Shown: positions 8,449-17,187, numbered from the stretch's first letter. The stretch: DNA of 64,000 bases from WJMD01 sp964596015 (GCA_964596015.1 CAZQSB010000001.1:1-64000); one strand, 5' to 3'. Notes: generated by a model from the sequence alone, not told the origin. Numbers and translations: made by a program.

Positions 8449-10131
8449 TCAGGAACCGTCCCCGTCGAGCAGCTCCTCCGGGAACATGACGGCCCGGTTG
8501 AGGATCCCCCCGGGATCCAGCGCGAGCTTCGTCGCAGCCATCTCGCGAAGCCCCTCATCGCCGTACATGAGCCTGAGAAACGCGTGTTTGAGCTTCCCGA
8601 TGCCGTGCTCGGCCGAGACGGTGCCGCCCAGCTCGACCGCCTTCCGGGCGAACCGCACGGCGAGGTCCTCCGCGACCGCGAGCTCCTCGGGCGTGTCGGG
8701 CAGGATGTTGAGATGAAGGTGATTGTCGCCGATGTGTCCGAACACGACATGCCGGAGGCCCGTCCCCGAGAGCGCCTCGCGGTAGTCGTCGAGAACTGTC
8801 TCCAGCGCGTCGCCGGGGACCGCTGCGTCCGTTCCGATCTTGTGGATCTCGGGATAGCGCGCCTTGGCGCGGGCGATCGTGTTGTTGACCTCTTCAGGGA
8901 GCGCATGACGCAGCGCCTTCAGCCTCTCGAGGTCGGCCTCTTCCATCCCGCCCCAGGTCTGTTCCATGGACGAACCGTGCGCCGAGAGGACCGCTTCCCA
9001 CGCCTCGTATCCCTCCATCAGCGCGTCCTCGTCCTCGAACTCCTGTTCGAAGAGGACCCCTGCGCGGGCGTCTCCGGGAAGCTCCGGGATCGAGGACGAC
9101 GCCCCCTGCTCCTCCTTCCTCTCGCGGAGGAAGTCGAAGCTCCTCGAATCGAAGAACTCGAAGGCGAGCGGCGACAGCCCATCGGGCGCCTCGTCCAGGT
9201 CTCCCCTCGCGTGCCGCACGAACTGAACGGCGTCCTCATCCGACGGGAAGAACGCGAGAGCCGACAGGGTCCCCCCGGGCCGCCGCGTCAGAACGAGGCC
9301 GACCTCCGTGATGACGCCCAGCGTCCCTTCCGAACCGACGAAGAGATCGACGAGGTCCATGCCGTCGGCCGCGTAGTACCCGGCGGCGTTCTTCGTCCCC
9401 GGCATCTCGTACGAGGGGACGTCGAACTCGACGACCTCATCCCCGCGCGACAGCCTGAAGGTCCTGCCCCGGGCCGCGCACCGTCCGCGCTCGAGGGCCA
9501 GCACGTCGCCGCCCGCGAGGCAGACGCGGAGCGAGTGAACGTGCGGGCGCGTCGCGCCGTACCGGAAGCTCCTGGCGCCGGAGGCGTTCGTGGCGACCGT
9601 CGCGCCGATGTGCGCGGTGTCCTCGGTGGGATCCGGAGGGTAGAAGAAGCCGCGCTCGTCGTCCCGGAACACGGCGAGAGCGTCGAGTTCGTCCTGCGAC
9701 AGGGCGCCTTCGTCGAGACCGAGGTCGCGCGATGCGAGCGCTCGAGCGAGCTCGGCTATCGAGATGCCCGGTTCGACGCGGAGCACCAGCCGGCCGTCGT
9801 CACGTCGGTGGATCCCGAGAACGCGCTTCATCTCGACGAGTGAGACAAGCGTGCCGCGGCGCGGCACCGCGCCGCCGACGATGCCGGTCCGGCCGGCCGA
9901 GGCGGTGACCTCGTGGCCCTCAGAGTCGGCCTCGGCGAGCGTCTCCGCCACCTGCCGCTCGCACCGCGGGAAGACGAGCCTGTCGACCGAAGCGGACCCG
10001 AAGCGGGATTCGTCCCGGAGATAATCCGAGTACGACTCCCTGATCCGCTCCTTCGAATCGACGACCTGCGCGCACTCTTCCCCGCCGGAACGCGGTTCGA
10101 CCGTCCGCGTCTCGTTCGTCGCTCGCTCCAT
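8449..10131 (-). CDS. FAD-binding oxidase of the GlcD / D-lactate dehydrogenase type
   Basis: 560 residues, ATG preceded by GGAGGAAAG. The N-terminal half is a PCMH-type FAD-binding domain (about residues 45-260), with SAGRTGIVGGAVPRRGT binding the pyrophosphate and a conserved ATVATNASGARSFRYGATR segment. The C-terminal half is the FAD-oxidase C domain, ending with FGHIGDNHLHLNILPD and VSAEHGIGKLK, which carry the metal-binding histidines of this family. Members oxidise D-lactate, glycolate or other 2-hydroxy acids. There is no fused iron-sulfur domain, so a separate electron acceptor is needed. The exact substrate cannot be read from the sequence. Confidence 0.85.
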   Translation of the reverse strand: MERATNETRTVEPRSGGEECAQVVDSKERIRESYSDYLRDESRFGSASVDRLVFPRCERQVAETLAEADSEGHEVTASAGRTGIVGGAVPRRGTLVSLVEMKRVLGIHRRDDGRLVLRVEPGISIAELARALASRDLGLDEGALSQDELDALAVFRDDERGFFYPPDPTEDTAHIGATVATNASGARSFRYGATRPHVHSLRVCLAGGDVLALERGRCAARGRTFRLSRGDEVVEFDVPSYEMPGTKNAAGYYAADGMDLVDLFVGSEGTLGVITEVGLVLTRRPGGTLSALAFFPSDEDAVQFVRHARGDLDEAPDGLSPLAFEFFDSRSFDFLRERKEEQGASSSIPELPGDARAGVLFEQEFEDEDALMEGYEAWEAVLSAHGSSMEQTWGGMEEADLERLKALRHALPEEVNNTIARAKARYPEIHKIGTDAAVPGDALETVLDDYREALSGTGLRHVVFGHIGDNHLHLNILPDTPEELAVAEDLAVRFARKAVELGGTVSAEHGIGKLKHAFLRLMYGDEGLREMAATKLALDPGGILNRAVMFPEELLDGDGS

Positions 10132-10213
10132 CTTTCCTCCGGTTCCCCGGAGAGCGTCGGCCGGACCGGCCGCGGGCCCGCAATGGTCGGGGCGACCGGC
10201 CCGCTCCGCCGCT

Positions 10214-11440
10214 CTACATGTCGATCACGAGGTCGCGCGGGAAGTTTGTCAGGTTCTCCATCTTCCCGTCCGGCCTCGCGTAGTAGACGTCCTCTATCCG
10301 CATGCCGAACCCCCTGTCGGGGTAGTAAAGCCCTGGCTCGACCGTGAAGATGGACCCCGGGACCAGCTCGTCGGCCATGCCGGGCATGTCGGAGAGCGTC
10401 GGCTTCTCATGCACGTTGAGGCCGATGCCGTGACCCAGGCTGTGGACGTAGCCGCTCGTGACATGCGGATTCGTTCGGGGCGTTTCGTGCCCGAGTTTCT
10501 CGAAGAACTCGCACGTCATGGTCTGGTACTTCGCGGCCGGGGCGCCGACCTCGAGCGCCGCGGTCACGGTGTCGTGGCACTCGGCCAGCTGACGGTAGTG
10601 CTCGACGATCTCGTCCGAGGCCTTTCCGACGACGAACGTGCGGGTCATGTCGAAGAAGTAGCCGCCGCCCTCCTCCTGCGGGAAGATGTCGAACACGATC
10701 GTCTTCCCTTCCTCGATCGCGTCGCCGTCGCGTCCGCGGCTGTGCGGGATGCCGGCGTCGCGCCCGATCGCGAAGATGGTGTCGACCTCCTCGATCAGTT
10801 TCCGTTCGGCCAGCATGACCTTGATCCTCGACTTGACGTCGCCGATCGTGAGCGGACTCCCGTCGTCCTTCATGACCGTTCCGTCGCGGAGCGCGCCGGA
10901 CGCGATGTGGTCCCTGATGCCGGCGACCACGTCGCAGGTCTTCCGGCCGACCTCGCGGATGCGGTCGACCTCGGACTCATCCTTGGTCATCCGCGCCGTC
11001 ACGAAGACGTCATCGTCGTACTCCCCGATGAGCTCGGCCTCCGGCATCGCCTCGGAGAGCGCGTTCATGAAGACCCAGGAGCTCCCTCTGTCTCCGAGCC
11101 CGTAGAACGCGACCCTGCCCGAGACCTCGAACTCATCGAAGACCGCCTTCTGATACGAAACAGCGGCCTTGAGACGGTCTCCGCCGGCGTCCTTCAGGAT
11201 CTTCCGGAAGTCGTACCTCGCCGAATCGACCACGCGAAGCCCGCTCGCCTCGGCCTCCTCACGCTCCATCGAGGAGCAGATGAGCGCCGCGTCCTCACCC
11301 CGCTTCTTGATGAGTGTGCCGTGCGAGATGGCCGCGCCCTCGACCATGTAGAACATGGTCGCGTTGCCCTTGACGGGACCCATGACGACGGCCACGTCAA
11401 TGTCCCTCTCCTGCATCAGACGGTCCAGATCGCTCTTCAC
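10214..11440 (-). CDS. M24 family metallopeptidase (Xaa-Pro aminopeptidase-like)
   Basis: 408 residues, GTG start with AAGGAGG upstream. The N-terminal 150 residues form a creatinase-like domain; the C-terminal pita-bread domain spans about residues 160-400. The five metal ligands are visible: Asp in IVFDIFP, Asp in FFDMTRTF, His in HSLGHGIGLNVHE, Glu in TVEPGLYY and Glu in MRIEDVYY. It should hydrolyse N-terminal Xaa-Pro bonds in the cytoplasm using two metal ions. It is transcribed ahead of the FAD oxidase and acetyltransferase cluster, but the 80-bp gap allows separate transcription. Confidence 0.88.
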   Translation of the reverse strand: MKSDLDRLMQERDIDVAVVMGPVKGNATMFYMVEGAAISHGTLIKKRGEDAALICSSMEREEAEASGLRVVDSARYDFRKILKDAGGDRLKAAVSYQKAVFDEFEVSGRVAFYGLGDRGSSWVFMNALSEAMPEAELIGEYDDDVFVTARMTKDESEVDRIREVGRKTCDVVAGIRDHIASGALRDGTVMKDDGSPLTIGDVKSRIKVMLAERKLIEEVDTIFAIGRDAGIPHSRGRDGDAIEEGKTIVFDIFPQEEGGGYFFDMTRTFVVGKASDEIVEHYRQLAECHDTVTAALEVGAPAAKYQTMTCEFFEKLGHETPRTNPHVTSGYVHSLGHGIGLNVHEKPTLSDMPGMADELVPGSIFTVEPGLYYPDRGFGMRIEDVYYARPDGKMENLTNFPRDLVIDM

Positions 11441-11536
11441 GCTCGCAGCCTCCTTGTGGTGTCCCCTTGAGGTCCGGTCCCGCGCCGGGACACGCCATGA
11501 TAGCGACGGGCCCGCGATGGCGCCACCGGCAATCCG

Positions 11537-12316
11537 TCAGGCGCGCTTCAGGATGAAGTAGTGGTTCCCGTCGTCGCCCGTGACGCGCGCGTCGAGCGGC
11601 ACGCGCCGGTAGTCGTAGCCGTCGCCGCGGATCTCGACGAGAGAGAACAACCCCGACTCGTCGAGCATCGTTCGGAACGACTCGTCCGTCCAGGCGCGGA
11701 GATGGTGCCGGTCCTCGAACACGAACCGCTCGCCGTCCTCGTCGACCTCGAGCTTCGAGACGTGAGTGCCTATCCCAGCGTTCCTGTCCTCCCGCTCGAT
11801 GCGCCAGTGCGTGACTACGCGCACGCCGTCGCGCTCCATCTCCCAGGTGCTCACCTCGCCCGGCTCCTCGTTATCCAGAGCCATCGAGAAATGCAGCACG
11901 TAGACGGCGCCCGGCTTCAGGGAGTCGGCCGTCGCCTTCATGTGCGACAGGACGGCCTCGTCCTCGAGAAGATAGCAGAAGCTGTTGATGGAGTTGAGGG
12001 CGGCGTCGAAGGGCGGGTCGAACCGCGCGCTCCGCATGTCGCCGAGAAGCGCCTGAGCGCGGTCCGAGAGACCCTCGCGGGCGAGCGAGTCCCTGGCGAA
12101 GGCGACCATGTCCGGAGAGATGTCGTATCCCACGGCGGCGACGCCGCGAGCCGGCAGCGCCCTGAGGAACCTGCCCGTTCCGCACGCCGGCTCAAGAAGA
12201 CGCTCGACGGGAAACGGCACGTGCTCGCGGAAGACCTCTTCGAGGAAGTCGAGCTCGCTCGCGAGGTCCCACGAGAACGCGATGTCGTAGTAGAGGGGCT
12301 TCCGATAGATCTCCAT
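11537..12316 (-). CDS. Class I SAM-dependent methyltransferase
   Basis: 259 residues, ATG with GGAGAGGGAG directly upstream. Motif I (LLEPACGTGRFLRAL) is at about residues 40-54, followed by VGYDISPDMV (acidic ribose-binding loop) and DMRSARFDPPFDAALNSINS. The C-terminal half is beta-rich, as in small-molecule methyltransferases of the methyltransf_25 group. It is the last gene of the hydrogenase operon, 10 bp after the maturation protease stop. No known hydrogenase maturation step uses such an enzyme, so the link may be only transcriptional. Confidence 0.85.
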   Translation of the reverse strand: MEIYRKPLYYDIAFSWDLASELDFLEEVFREHVPFPVERLLEPACGTGRFLRALPARGVAAVGYDISPDMVAFARDSLAREGLSDRAQALLGDMRSARFDPPFDAALNSINSFCYLLEDEAVLSHMKATADSLKPGAVYVLHFSMALDNEEPGEVSTWEMERDGVRVVTHWRIEREDRNAGIGTHVSKLEVDEDGERFVFEDRHHLRAWTDESFRTMLDESGLFSLVEIRGDGYDYRRVPLDARVTGDDGNHYFILKRA

Positions 12317-12326
12317 CTCCCTCTCC

Positions 12327-12785
12327 TCAGGACCGCTCGATCTCCGAGGCCACGCTCTCGGCGATCTCGGCCACCCTGGACGCGACGCCCGGCGTGAGCT
12401 CCTCTCCGAGCGTCAGCGTGTCCGCCGCCTCCACGGCGTATATCACGATGTCCCGGGGTACCGCGAGGCCCTGCCTTCGACCGAACTCGACGACCGTCGC
12501 GAGGTTCAGGCCGTGCGGCGCGCCCGCGTGGATCGTCTGCTCCAGGTCCTCGAGCTCGAAGCGAAAGAGCGTGCCCGGCTCGGCGCCCGTGATGATCGAG
12601 TCGATGACGATCATCCGGTCGTATCCGATCGCGTCCTCGAGGAGCGTGAATCCCGCCTCCTCGTTCTCCTTGACGACGATGTCGTCTCGCGCTTCGAAGC
12701 GCCCGGCGAGCTCCCTGGCCACGAAGAGCCCGACGGCGTCGTCCGAGAGGACCGAGCTGCCGACTCCGACGATGACGGTCTTCAT
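12327..12785 (-). CDS. [NiFe] hydrogenase maturation endopeptidase
   Basis: 152 residues of the HycI/HyaD family, which removes the C-terminal peptide of the large subunit after nickel insertion. The N-terminus MKTVIVGVGSSVLSDDAVGLF matches the family's start motif, with Asp15/Asp16; a second metal ligand region is in DRMIVIDSIITG, and HGLNLATVVEFG is the third conserved block. The large subunit just upstream carries a C-terminal extension that would be its substrate. The ATG follows directly on the T-rich flank of a hairpin and has no Shine-Dalgarno sequence, so its translation should be weak relative to the structural subunits. Confidence 0.9.
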   Translation of the reverse strand: MKTVIVGVGSSVLSDDAVGLFVARELAGRFEARDDIVVKENEEAGFTLLEDAIGYDRMIVIDSIITGAEPGTLFRFELEDLEQTIHAGAPHGLNLATVVEFGRRQGLAVPRDIVIYAVEAADTLTLGEELTPGVASRVAEIAESVASEIERS

Positions 12786-12794
12786 AAAGAGAAC

Positions 12795-12834
12795 GCGGCA
12801 CTCCGGCCGCCAGACGAGGCTCCCGGAGTGCCGC
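12795..12834 (-). terminator. Hairpin between hydrogenase large subunit and maturation protease
   Basis: 12-bp perfect stem (GCGGCACTCCGG / CCGGAGTGCCGC) with a 16-nt loop, followed on the minus strand by GTTCTCTTT and immediately by the ATG of the protease gene. It is a likely intra-operon partial terminator or mRNA-end stabiliser. Confidence 0.6.
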
Positions 12835-12867
12835 CCTTCCTGTCCCGGCAGGTCCTTGAGTTCCGTT

Positions 12868-14340
12868 CTATTCCTCGACGAACTGGGAGAGCCTCTCGAG
12901 GAGCTCCCCGTCGGGTCCCTTCACCTCGACGACCAGCGGCATCTGGCCCGGCAGCGAGTGCGTCGCGCAGGCGAAGCACGGGTCGTAGGCCCGGAACGCC
13001 ATCTCCACCATGTTCAAGAGACCCTCGTTGACGTCGCCGCCCTTGATGAGGCCCCTCGCCGCGCGCTCGATGGACATGCAGATGCCCGGCGCGTTGTTGA
13101 CCGTGGCGACCACGAGGTTCGCCTGGGTGATCACACCGCGCTCGTCGGTCCTGTAATGATGGAAGAGCGTGCCGCGCGGCGCCTCGACGACGCCCACGCC
13201 CTCGTCGGGCGTCTCGGTCGGGAGCGTCCTGATGTCGTCCCCCATGATGTCGGGGTCGTTCATGAGCTCGACCAGACGCTCGGCCGCCTGCGTGAGCTCG
13301 ACCAGGCGCGCCCAGTGGTAGGCGAGCGTGTTGTGCGCGGGCTTTCCGCCCAGCGTTTCGTAGAGTCTGTCGTGGGCTTCCTGCGCGAGCGGAGTGGCCA
13401 TGCCGTCGGAGACGTTCAGACGCGCAAGGGGCGCAACTCGGTAGACGCCGCTCTCCGGACCGTCCGTGAAACCCTTCCAACCCACGTCCTTGAGATAGGG
13501 GAACTTGATGTAGCTCCACGGCTCGACGTGCTCGGCGATGTGGTCCAGGTAGTCGGCGGGAGCGAACCTCGCGAACTCGTTCCCGTCAGGATCGACCACG
13601 CGGATCATGCCGTCGTAGAAGTTGACCTTGTTCTCGTCGTCGACGAGACCCATGTAGTAGGTCCGGTGCTTGTAGACGTCGCCGACGATGAGATCGACGT
13701 AGTCCTTGTTCTCGAGGACGACCTTGCTGAAGAGGTCGAGGGAGAACTTCCCGAAGTCGACCGCCTCGGCGGCCGTCGCCGTGAACTCCTCCTTCATCTC
13801 CTCGGTGAGCCCGCGGGAGACGCCTCCGGGGAGGCCGCAGACCGGATGGATGACCCGGCCGCCCAGCGACGTGATGATGTTCCGGACCCTCCGGCGCATC
13901 TCGATGACCTTCCCGCCGACCTCGAGCCCGACCTTCGCGATGACGCCGAGCACGTTCCGCTCGGCCTTCGGCGCGTCGGGCCCGACGACGAAGTCGGGGC
14001 CGCCGAGGAAGTAGAAGTGGAGCGCGTGGTCCTCGAACATGAACGCGTTGTAGATGAGCTCGCGGATGAGGACTGCCGTCCGCGGCGGCGTCACGTGATA
14101 GAGCGCGTCCAGAGCCTTCGTCGCGGCCATGTGGTGCGCGGTCGGACACACGCCGCAGATCTTCGGCGTGATGCGCGGCATCTCCTCGCACATCCGCCCC
14201 TCGGAGAACTTCTCGAAGCCGCGAAGCTCGGGCACCTGGAAATAGGCGTTGGCCACGTCCCCGTTCTTATCGAGGAAGATCTCGATCTTGCCGTGACCCT
14301 CGAGCCTCGTGATGGGATCGATCGTGATTCGCTTGGTCAT
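12868..14340 (-). CDS. [NiFe] hydrogenase large (catalytic) subunit, group 3-like
   Basis: 490 residues, ATG with GGAGGAACC upstream. The N-terminal RITIDPITRLEGHG and both metal-binding motifs are complete: L1 in ICGVCPTAHH (Cys62, Cys65) and L2 in DPCFACATH (Cys455, Cys458). A 29-residue tail follows His461 and should be clipped by the protease encoded downstream. Overall it resembles the cytoplasmic MvhA/sulfhydrogenase alpha type (group 3), not membrane uptake hydrogenases, and there is no Tat signal on the partner subunit. It oxidises or evolves H2, with the electron partner not encoded in this operon. Confidence 0.93.
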   Translation of the reverse strand: MTKRITIDPITRLEGHGKIEIFLDKNGDVANAYFQVPELRGFEKFSEGRMCEEMPRITPKICGVCPTAHHMAATKALDALYHVTPPRTAVLIRELIYNAFMFEDHALHFYFLGGPDFVVGPDAPKAERNVLGVIAKVGLEVGGKVIEMRRRVRNIITSLGGRVIHPVCGLPGGVSRGLTEEMKEEFTATAAEAVDFGKFSLDLFSKVVLENKDYVDLIVGDVYKHRTYYMGLVDDENKVNFYDGMIRVVDPDGNEFARFAPADYLDHIAEHVEPWSYIKFPYLKDVGWKGFTDGPESGVYRVAPLARLNVSDGMATPLAQEAHDRLYETLGGKPAHNTLAYHWARLVELTQAAERLVELMNDPDIMGDDIRTLPTETPDEGVGVVEAPRGTLFHHYRTDERGVITQANLVVATVNNAPGICMSIERAARGLIKGGDVNEGLLNMVEMAFRAYDPCFACATHSLPGQMPLVVEVKGPDGELLERLSQFVEE

Positions 14341-14397
14341 GGTTCCTCCGCTCGTCGGTCCTTCTCGCTCGATTCCTCGTCCGCCCCCGCTTCTTCC

Positions 14398-15366
14398 CTA
14401 CTTCTCGAGCTTCCTTCTCTTGAGAAGCGACACCGGGAGGCTGTACATGGCGAAGAGTCCGGTCACGTCCGGGATCGATTCCGACAACCGCTCCATCTCC
14501 TCCGGGTCGTCGACGTCGAGCACCGATGCCAGCGCCGAGAGGAACTTCGCGCTCTGGTCCCTGACCTCGTCGGTCGGCCCGAAGCAGCCGCGGCACGGCA
14601 TGTTCGCGTTGATGCAGCGCTGTCCGCAGCCCGCGCGTGTCGCGGGCCCCATGCAGATGACACCCTCGGCGAGGAAGCACTTCTCCGGGTCCATCATGGT
14701 CAGATGCGGACGCTTGAGCTCCGAGATCTCGATCTTGTCCGGCTTGGTCTCGTTCCGGTCGCATTCGTCGCAGAGCGACTTCGTGGGAGCGAGCACGGAG
14801 CCCTTCGCCGGAAGCTCACCCTTGAGGATCGCACTGATGGCGTCCATGATGAGGTCGGGCGGCGGGGCGCAGCCGGGAAGGTAGTAGTCGACGTCGATCA
14901 CCTGATCGACCGCGTAGACGCTGTCGTAGAACTCCGGAAGCTCGAGCGTGCCCTCGGGCATCTTCGTCTCGAGCTGCGGTCTCGTCCCCTTCGGGTTCTC
15001 GACCGTCGGGAGGTAGCCGTACGAGGCTTCGAAGACGCCCTCCCTGTTCGTGAAGTTCGCGAGTCCGGGAACGCCGCCCAGATGAGCGCAGGAACCGAAT
15101 GCGACGACGACGCCGGCCTTCCGACGGAGCAGTCTGGCCCAATCCTCCTGCTCCGACGTCCGGATCCCGCCGTTCAGGAAAGCGACGGCGACCTCGCCGT
15201 CCTCGAGGGCCTCGACGTCCTCGCGCTTGAAGTCCATCGCGACCGGCCAGAGGACGAACTCGACGGCGTCGACGACCTTGAGGATGTCCTCGGCCAGGTC
15301 GACCACGGCCTCCTCGCACCCGCCACAGGAGCAGTTCCAGTAGAATGCGACCTTGGGTTTTGCCAC
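14398..15366 (-). CDS. [NiFe] hydrogenase small (iron-sulfur) subunit, group 3-like
   Basis: 322 residues, GTG start with GGTGGGGG upstream. The proximal cluster ligands are in CSCGGCEE (Cys14, Cys17), GSCAHLGG and LPGCAPPP. The C-terminal third adds cysteines for two more clusters, in CDECDRN, DPEKCFLAEGVICMGPATRAGCGQRC and MPCRGCFGP, as in MvhG/FrhG-like and sulfhydrogenase delta subunits. No Tat signal is present, so the enzyme is cytoplasmic. It is the first gene of the operon, behind a promoter at 15549-15578 and a long structured leader. Confidence 0.93.
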   Translation of the reverse strand: MAKPKVAFYWNCSCGGCEEAVVDLAEDILKVVDAVEFVLWPVAMDFKREDVEALEDGEVAVAFLNGGIRTSEQEDWARLLRRKAGVVVAFGSCAHLGGVPGLANFTNREGVFEASYGYLPTVENPKGTRPQLETKMPEGTLELPEFYDSVYAVDQVIDVDYYLPGCAPPPDLIMDAISAILKGELPAKGSVLAPTKSLCDECDRNETKPDKIEISELKRPHLTMMDPEKCFLAEGVICMGPATRAGCGQRCINANMPCRGCFGPTDEVRDQSAKFLSALASVLDVDDPEEMERLSESIPDVTGLFAMYSLPVSLLKRRKLEK

Positions 15367-15455
15367 GAAGAACCCCCACCGTTCTGTCTGCCCGCTCCGC
15401 CTCGGCGGCGTGTCCTGCTCCGTGGGGAGCTTCCGTCTTCAGAGAACATAGCCGT

Positions 15456-15491
15456 GGGCCGTCCTCCCCGCCACATCGAGGGGCGCGGCCC
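15456..15491 (-). promoter_or_regulatory. Second hairpin in the hydrogenase leader
   Basis: GGGCCG/CGGCCC outer arms with partly pairing inner arms (CCCC/GGGG). It lies in the untranslated leader of the small-subunit gene and has no T run. Confidence 0.4.
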
Positions 15492-15500
15492 TTCGCTCGT

Positions 15501-15537
15501 CGGTCTCCTTCTCGGCGCACGCGCGGGAAGGAGACCG
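15501..15537 (-). promoter_or_regulatory. First hairpin in the hydrogenase leader
   Basis: Perfect 11-bp inverted repeat (CGGTCTCCTTC / GAAGGAGACCG) with a 15-nt loop, starting within about 10 nt of the predicted transcription start. It could be a 5' stabiliser or a binding site at DNA or RNA level. Confidence 0.45.
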
Positions 15538-15548
15538 TCACATCGATG

Positions 15549-15578
15549 AACATACCATCACGAACCCCCCTGTGGCAA
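15549..15578 (-). promoter_or_regulatory. Promoter for the hydrogenase operon
   Basis: TTGCCA, 18-bp spacer, TATGTT on the minus strand. The predicted leader is about 175 nt. Confidence 0.5.
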
Positions 15579-15618
15579 GCGAAACCCCCGTCTCCGGGGC
15601 CGCCCTCCGGCTTTGGTG

Positions 15619-15648
15619 TTGAAGCGCATCCTGTTGTCGTAGTAGCAT
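15619..15648 (+). promoter_or_regulatory. Promoter for the hybrid kinase operon
   Basis: TTGAAG, 18-bp spacer, TAGCAT. The start codon at 15717 follows after a leader of about 60 nt. Confidence 0.55.
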
Positions 15649-15716
15649 TTAGGTAATGACAGTCAGTCAGATTCCGGGAACCCCGCCGACATGACCGAAG
15701 CCCTCAGGGAGGCGAG

Positions 15717-16850
15717 ATGAGCGATCGGCCTACCGTCCTCGTGGTGGACGACGAAGAGGCGATCCGCGACTCCTGCGTCCAGGTCCTCAGGAAGGCCGGA
15801 TACGAGTGCCACGCAGGCGTCGACGGCTACCAGGGCCTCTCGCTGGCCCACGAGCTGGAACCCGACGTTCTGCTCCTGGACCTCATGATGCCCGGTCTGG
15901 ACGGCTACGAGGTCCTCGAGCAGGTGATGAGGACGCATACGAACTCGGTCGTCATCGTGATCACGGGCTACGCGACCATCGAATCGGCCGTCGAGGCGAT
16001 GAAGCGCGGCGCGTTCGACTTCCTGCCCAAGCCGTTCACGCCCGACGAGCTCCGGCTCATCGTCAACCGTGGACTCGAGCAGAGGAGACTGCTTCAGGAG
16101 ACCGCCGCCCTTCGCGAGGAGAAGGAGCGGATGAAGCAGTACTTCATCACCATCGTGGCCCACGAGCTCCGCTCCCCTCTCATCCTCGCCAAGCAGTATC
16201 TCGATCTGGTCGTCGGCGGGAAGATGGGACAGGTGGACGACACCGCGCGCGAGCTTCTCGACGGCGCGCACGGGACGCTGGTCGGCCTTCTCGACATCAT
16301 CGCCGACTGGCTCAAGCTGGCGCGCATCAACGCGGGCGACATCGCGGGCGGCATGGAGGAGGTCGTGATCAAGCCCATTCTCGAGAAGGCCGTGGAGGAG
16401 ACGCGGCCTTTCGCCCGGGACAAGGCCGTCGAGCTCAATCTCGAGTCGATCGACGAGAGCTGCCCGCTGAGCGCGCATCCCGAGTCGCTTGACGTGGTCT
16501 TCAAGAACCTGATAACCAATGCCATCAAGTACAATCGCGAGGGAGGGAGCGTCACGGTCACGGCGAAGTGCGCCGACGGCCGTCTCGAGGTGGCGGTCGC
16601 TGACACGGGGATGGGCATTCCGGCCGAGGAACAGGGATTCGTCTTCGAGGACTTCTTCCGCGTGAAGAGCTCGAAGACGGCCGACATCCCCGGCACCGGT
16701 CTGGGTCTGTCGATCGTCAGGAAGATCGTCGAGGGACACCACGGCACGATCGAGCTCGAGTCGGAGGAGGGGATGGGTTCGACGTTCACCGTGTCGCTCC
16801 CCCTGCTCCAGCGGGCGGAGCCGGACGAGACCGAAGAGGAAGAGGACTGA
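15717..16850 (+). CDS. Receiver-histidine kinase hybrid (REC-HisKA-HATPase)
   Basis: 377 residues, ATG with AGGGAGGCGAG upstream. Residues 1-125 are a CheY-like receiver with acidic pair Asp11/Asp12, phospho-acceptor Asp55 and a conserved Lys in LPKPFTPDE. A coiled-coil linker leads to a HisKA domain (His149 in VAHELRSPL) and an HATPase domain with N-box NLITNAIKYN, G1 DTGMGIP and G2 GTGLGLS. There is no membrane segment or DNA-binding domain, so it is a cytoplasmic relay kinase. It opens an operon with a Cys-rich small protein, two receiver proteins and an Nfn-like flavoprotein, and is divergent from the hydrogenase operon, suggesting redox or H2-linked signalling. Confidence 0.9.
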   Translation: MSDRPTVLVVDDEEAIRDSCVQVLRKAGYECHAGVDGYQGLSLAHELEPDVLLLDLMMPGLDGYEVLEQVMRTHTNSVVIVITGYATIESAVEAMKRGAFDFLPKPFTPDELRLIVNRGLEQRRLLQETAALREEKERMKQYFITIVAHELRSPLILAKQYLDLVVGGKMGQVDDTARELLDGAHGTLVGLLDIIADWLKLARINAGDIAGGMEEVVIKPILEKAVEETRPFARDKAVELNLESIDESCPLSAHPESLDVVFKNLITNAIKYNREGGSVTVTAKCADGRLEVAVADTGMGIPAEEQGFVFEDFFRVKSSKTADIPGTGLGLSIVRKIVEGHHGTIELESEEGMGSTFTVSLPLLQRAEPDETEEEED

Positions 16851-16902
16851 CCCTGCGCGGAGGCTGCCGCGCGATGGCTTCTGAGGTGAGAGGAGCGGTT
16901 CG

Positions 16903-17187
16903 ATGCCGAGCGAGGGCAAGTTCAAGCACGTCCAGGTGTACTGTCCGGAGTGCCAGAAGATGATCTCACCCGGGGAGTACGCGATGTGCCCGTACTTCGA
17001 GAGCGCGTCGCTCGACGTGGACGACGCGGACCAGGTTTTCCAGCAGCTCTTCACCTGCCACGTCAAGTGCGGCACGAAGATCCAGTACCACTATTACAGG
17101 GACGGCGAGCGGGTCACGACCACCATGGACCCGGTCGAGAACGAAGAGATGCTCAAGGAGATCATCCGGAAGGTACTGAACCACTAG
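16903..17187 (+). CDS. Cys-rich small protein of unknown function (putative metal-binding)
   Basis: 94 residues, ATG with AGAGGAGCGG upstream. Cysteines occur in CPEC (residues 14-17), MCPYF and FTCHVKCGTK, giving CxxC and CHxxC-like groups that could bind zinc or an iron-sulfur cluster. The rest is a mixed alpha/beta sequence ending in an amphipathic helix (NEEMLKEIIRKVLNH). I do not recognise the family. Its position between a hybrid kinase and two stand-alone receivers, 14 bp before the next start, suggests that it takes part in the same signalling or redox unit. Confidence 0.75.
   Translation: MPSEGKFKHVQVYCPECQKMISPGEYAMCPYFESASLDVDDADQVFQQLFTCHVKCGTKIQYHYYRDGERVTTTMDPVENEEMLKEIIRKVLNH

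Larger units (their letters stand above)
15367..15716. other. Divergent control region between hydrogenase and signalling operons
   Basis: No gene. It contains back-to-back promoters: minus strand for the hydrogenase and plus strand for the hybrid kinase, about 40 bp apart. The hydrogenase leader also carries two hairpins. Confidence 0.65.

Noticed and set aside
12394..15549. 1051-codon plus-strand frame across the hydrogenase genes
   Set aside because: It is antisense to three unmistakable hydrogenase genes, and its residues are Arg/Asp/Val-rich as expected for a GC-rich shadow frame.
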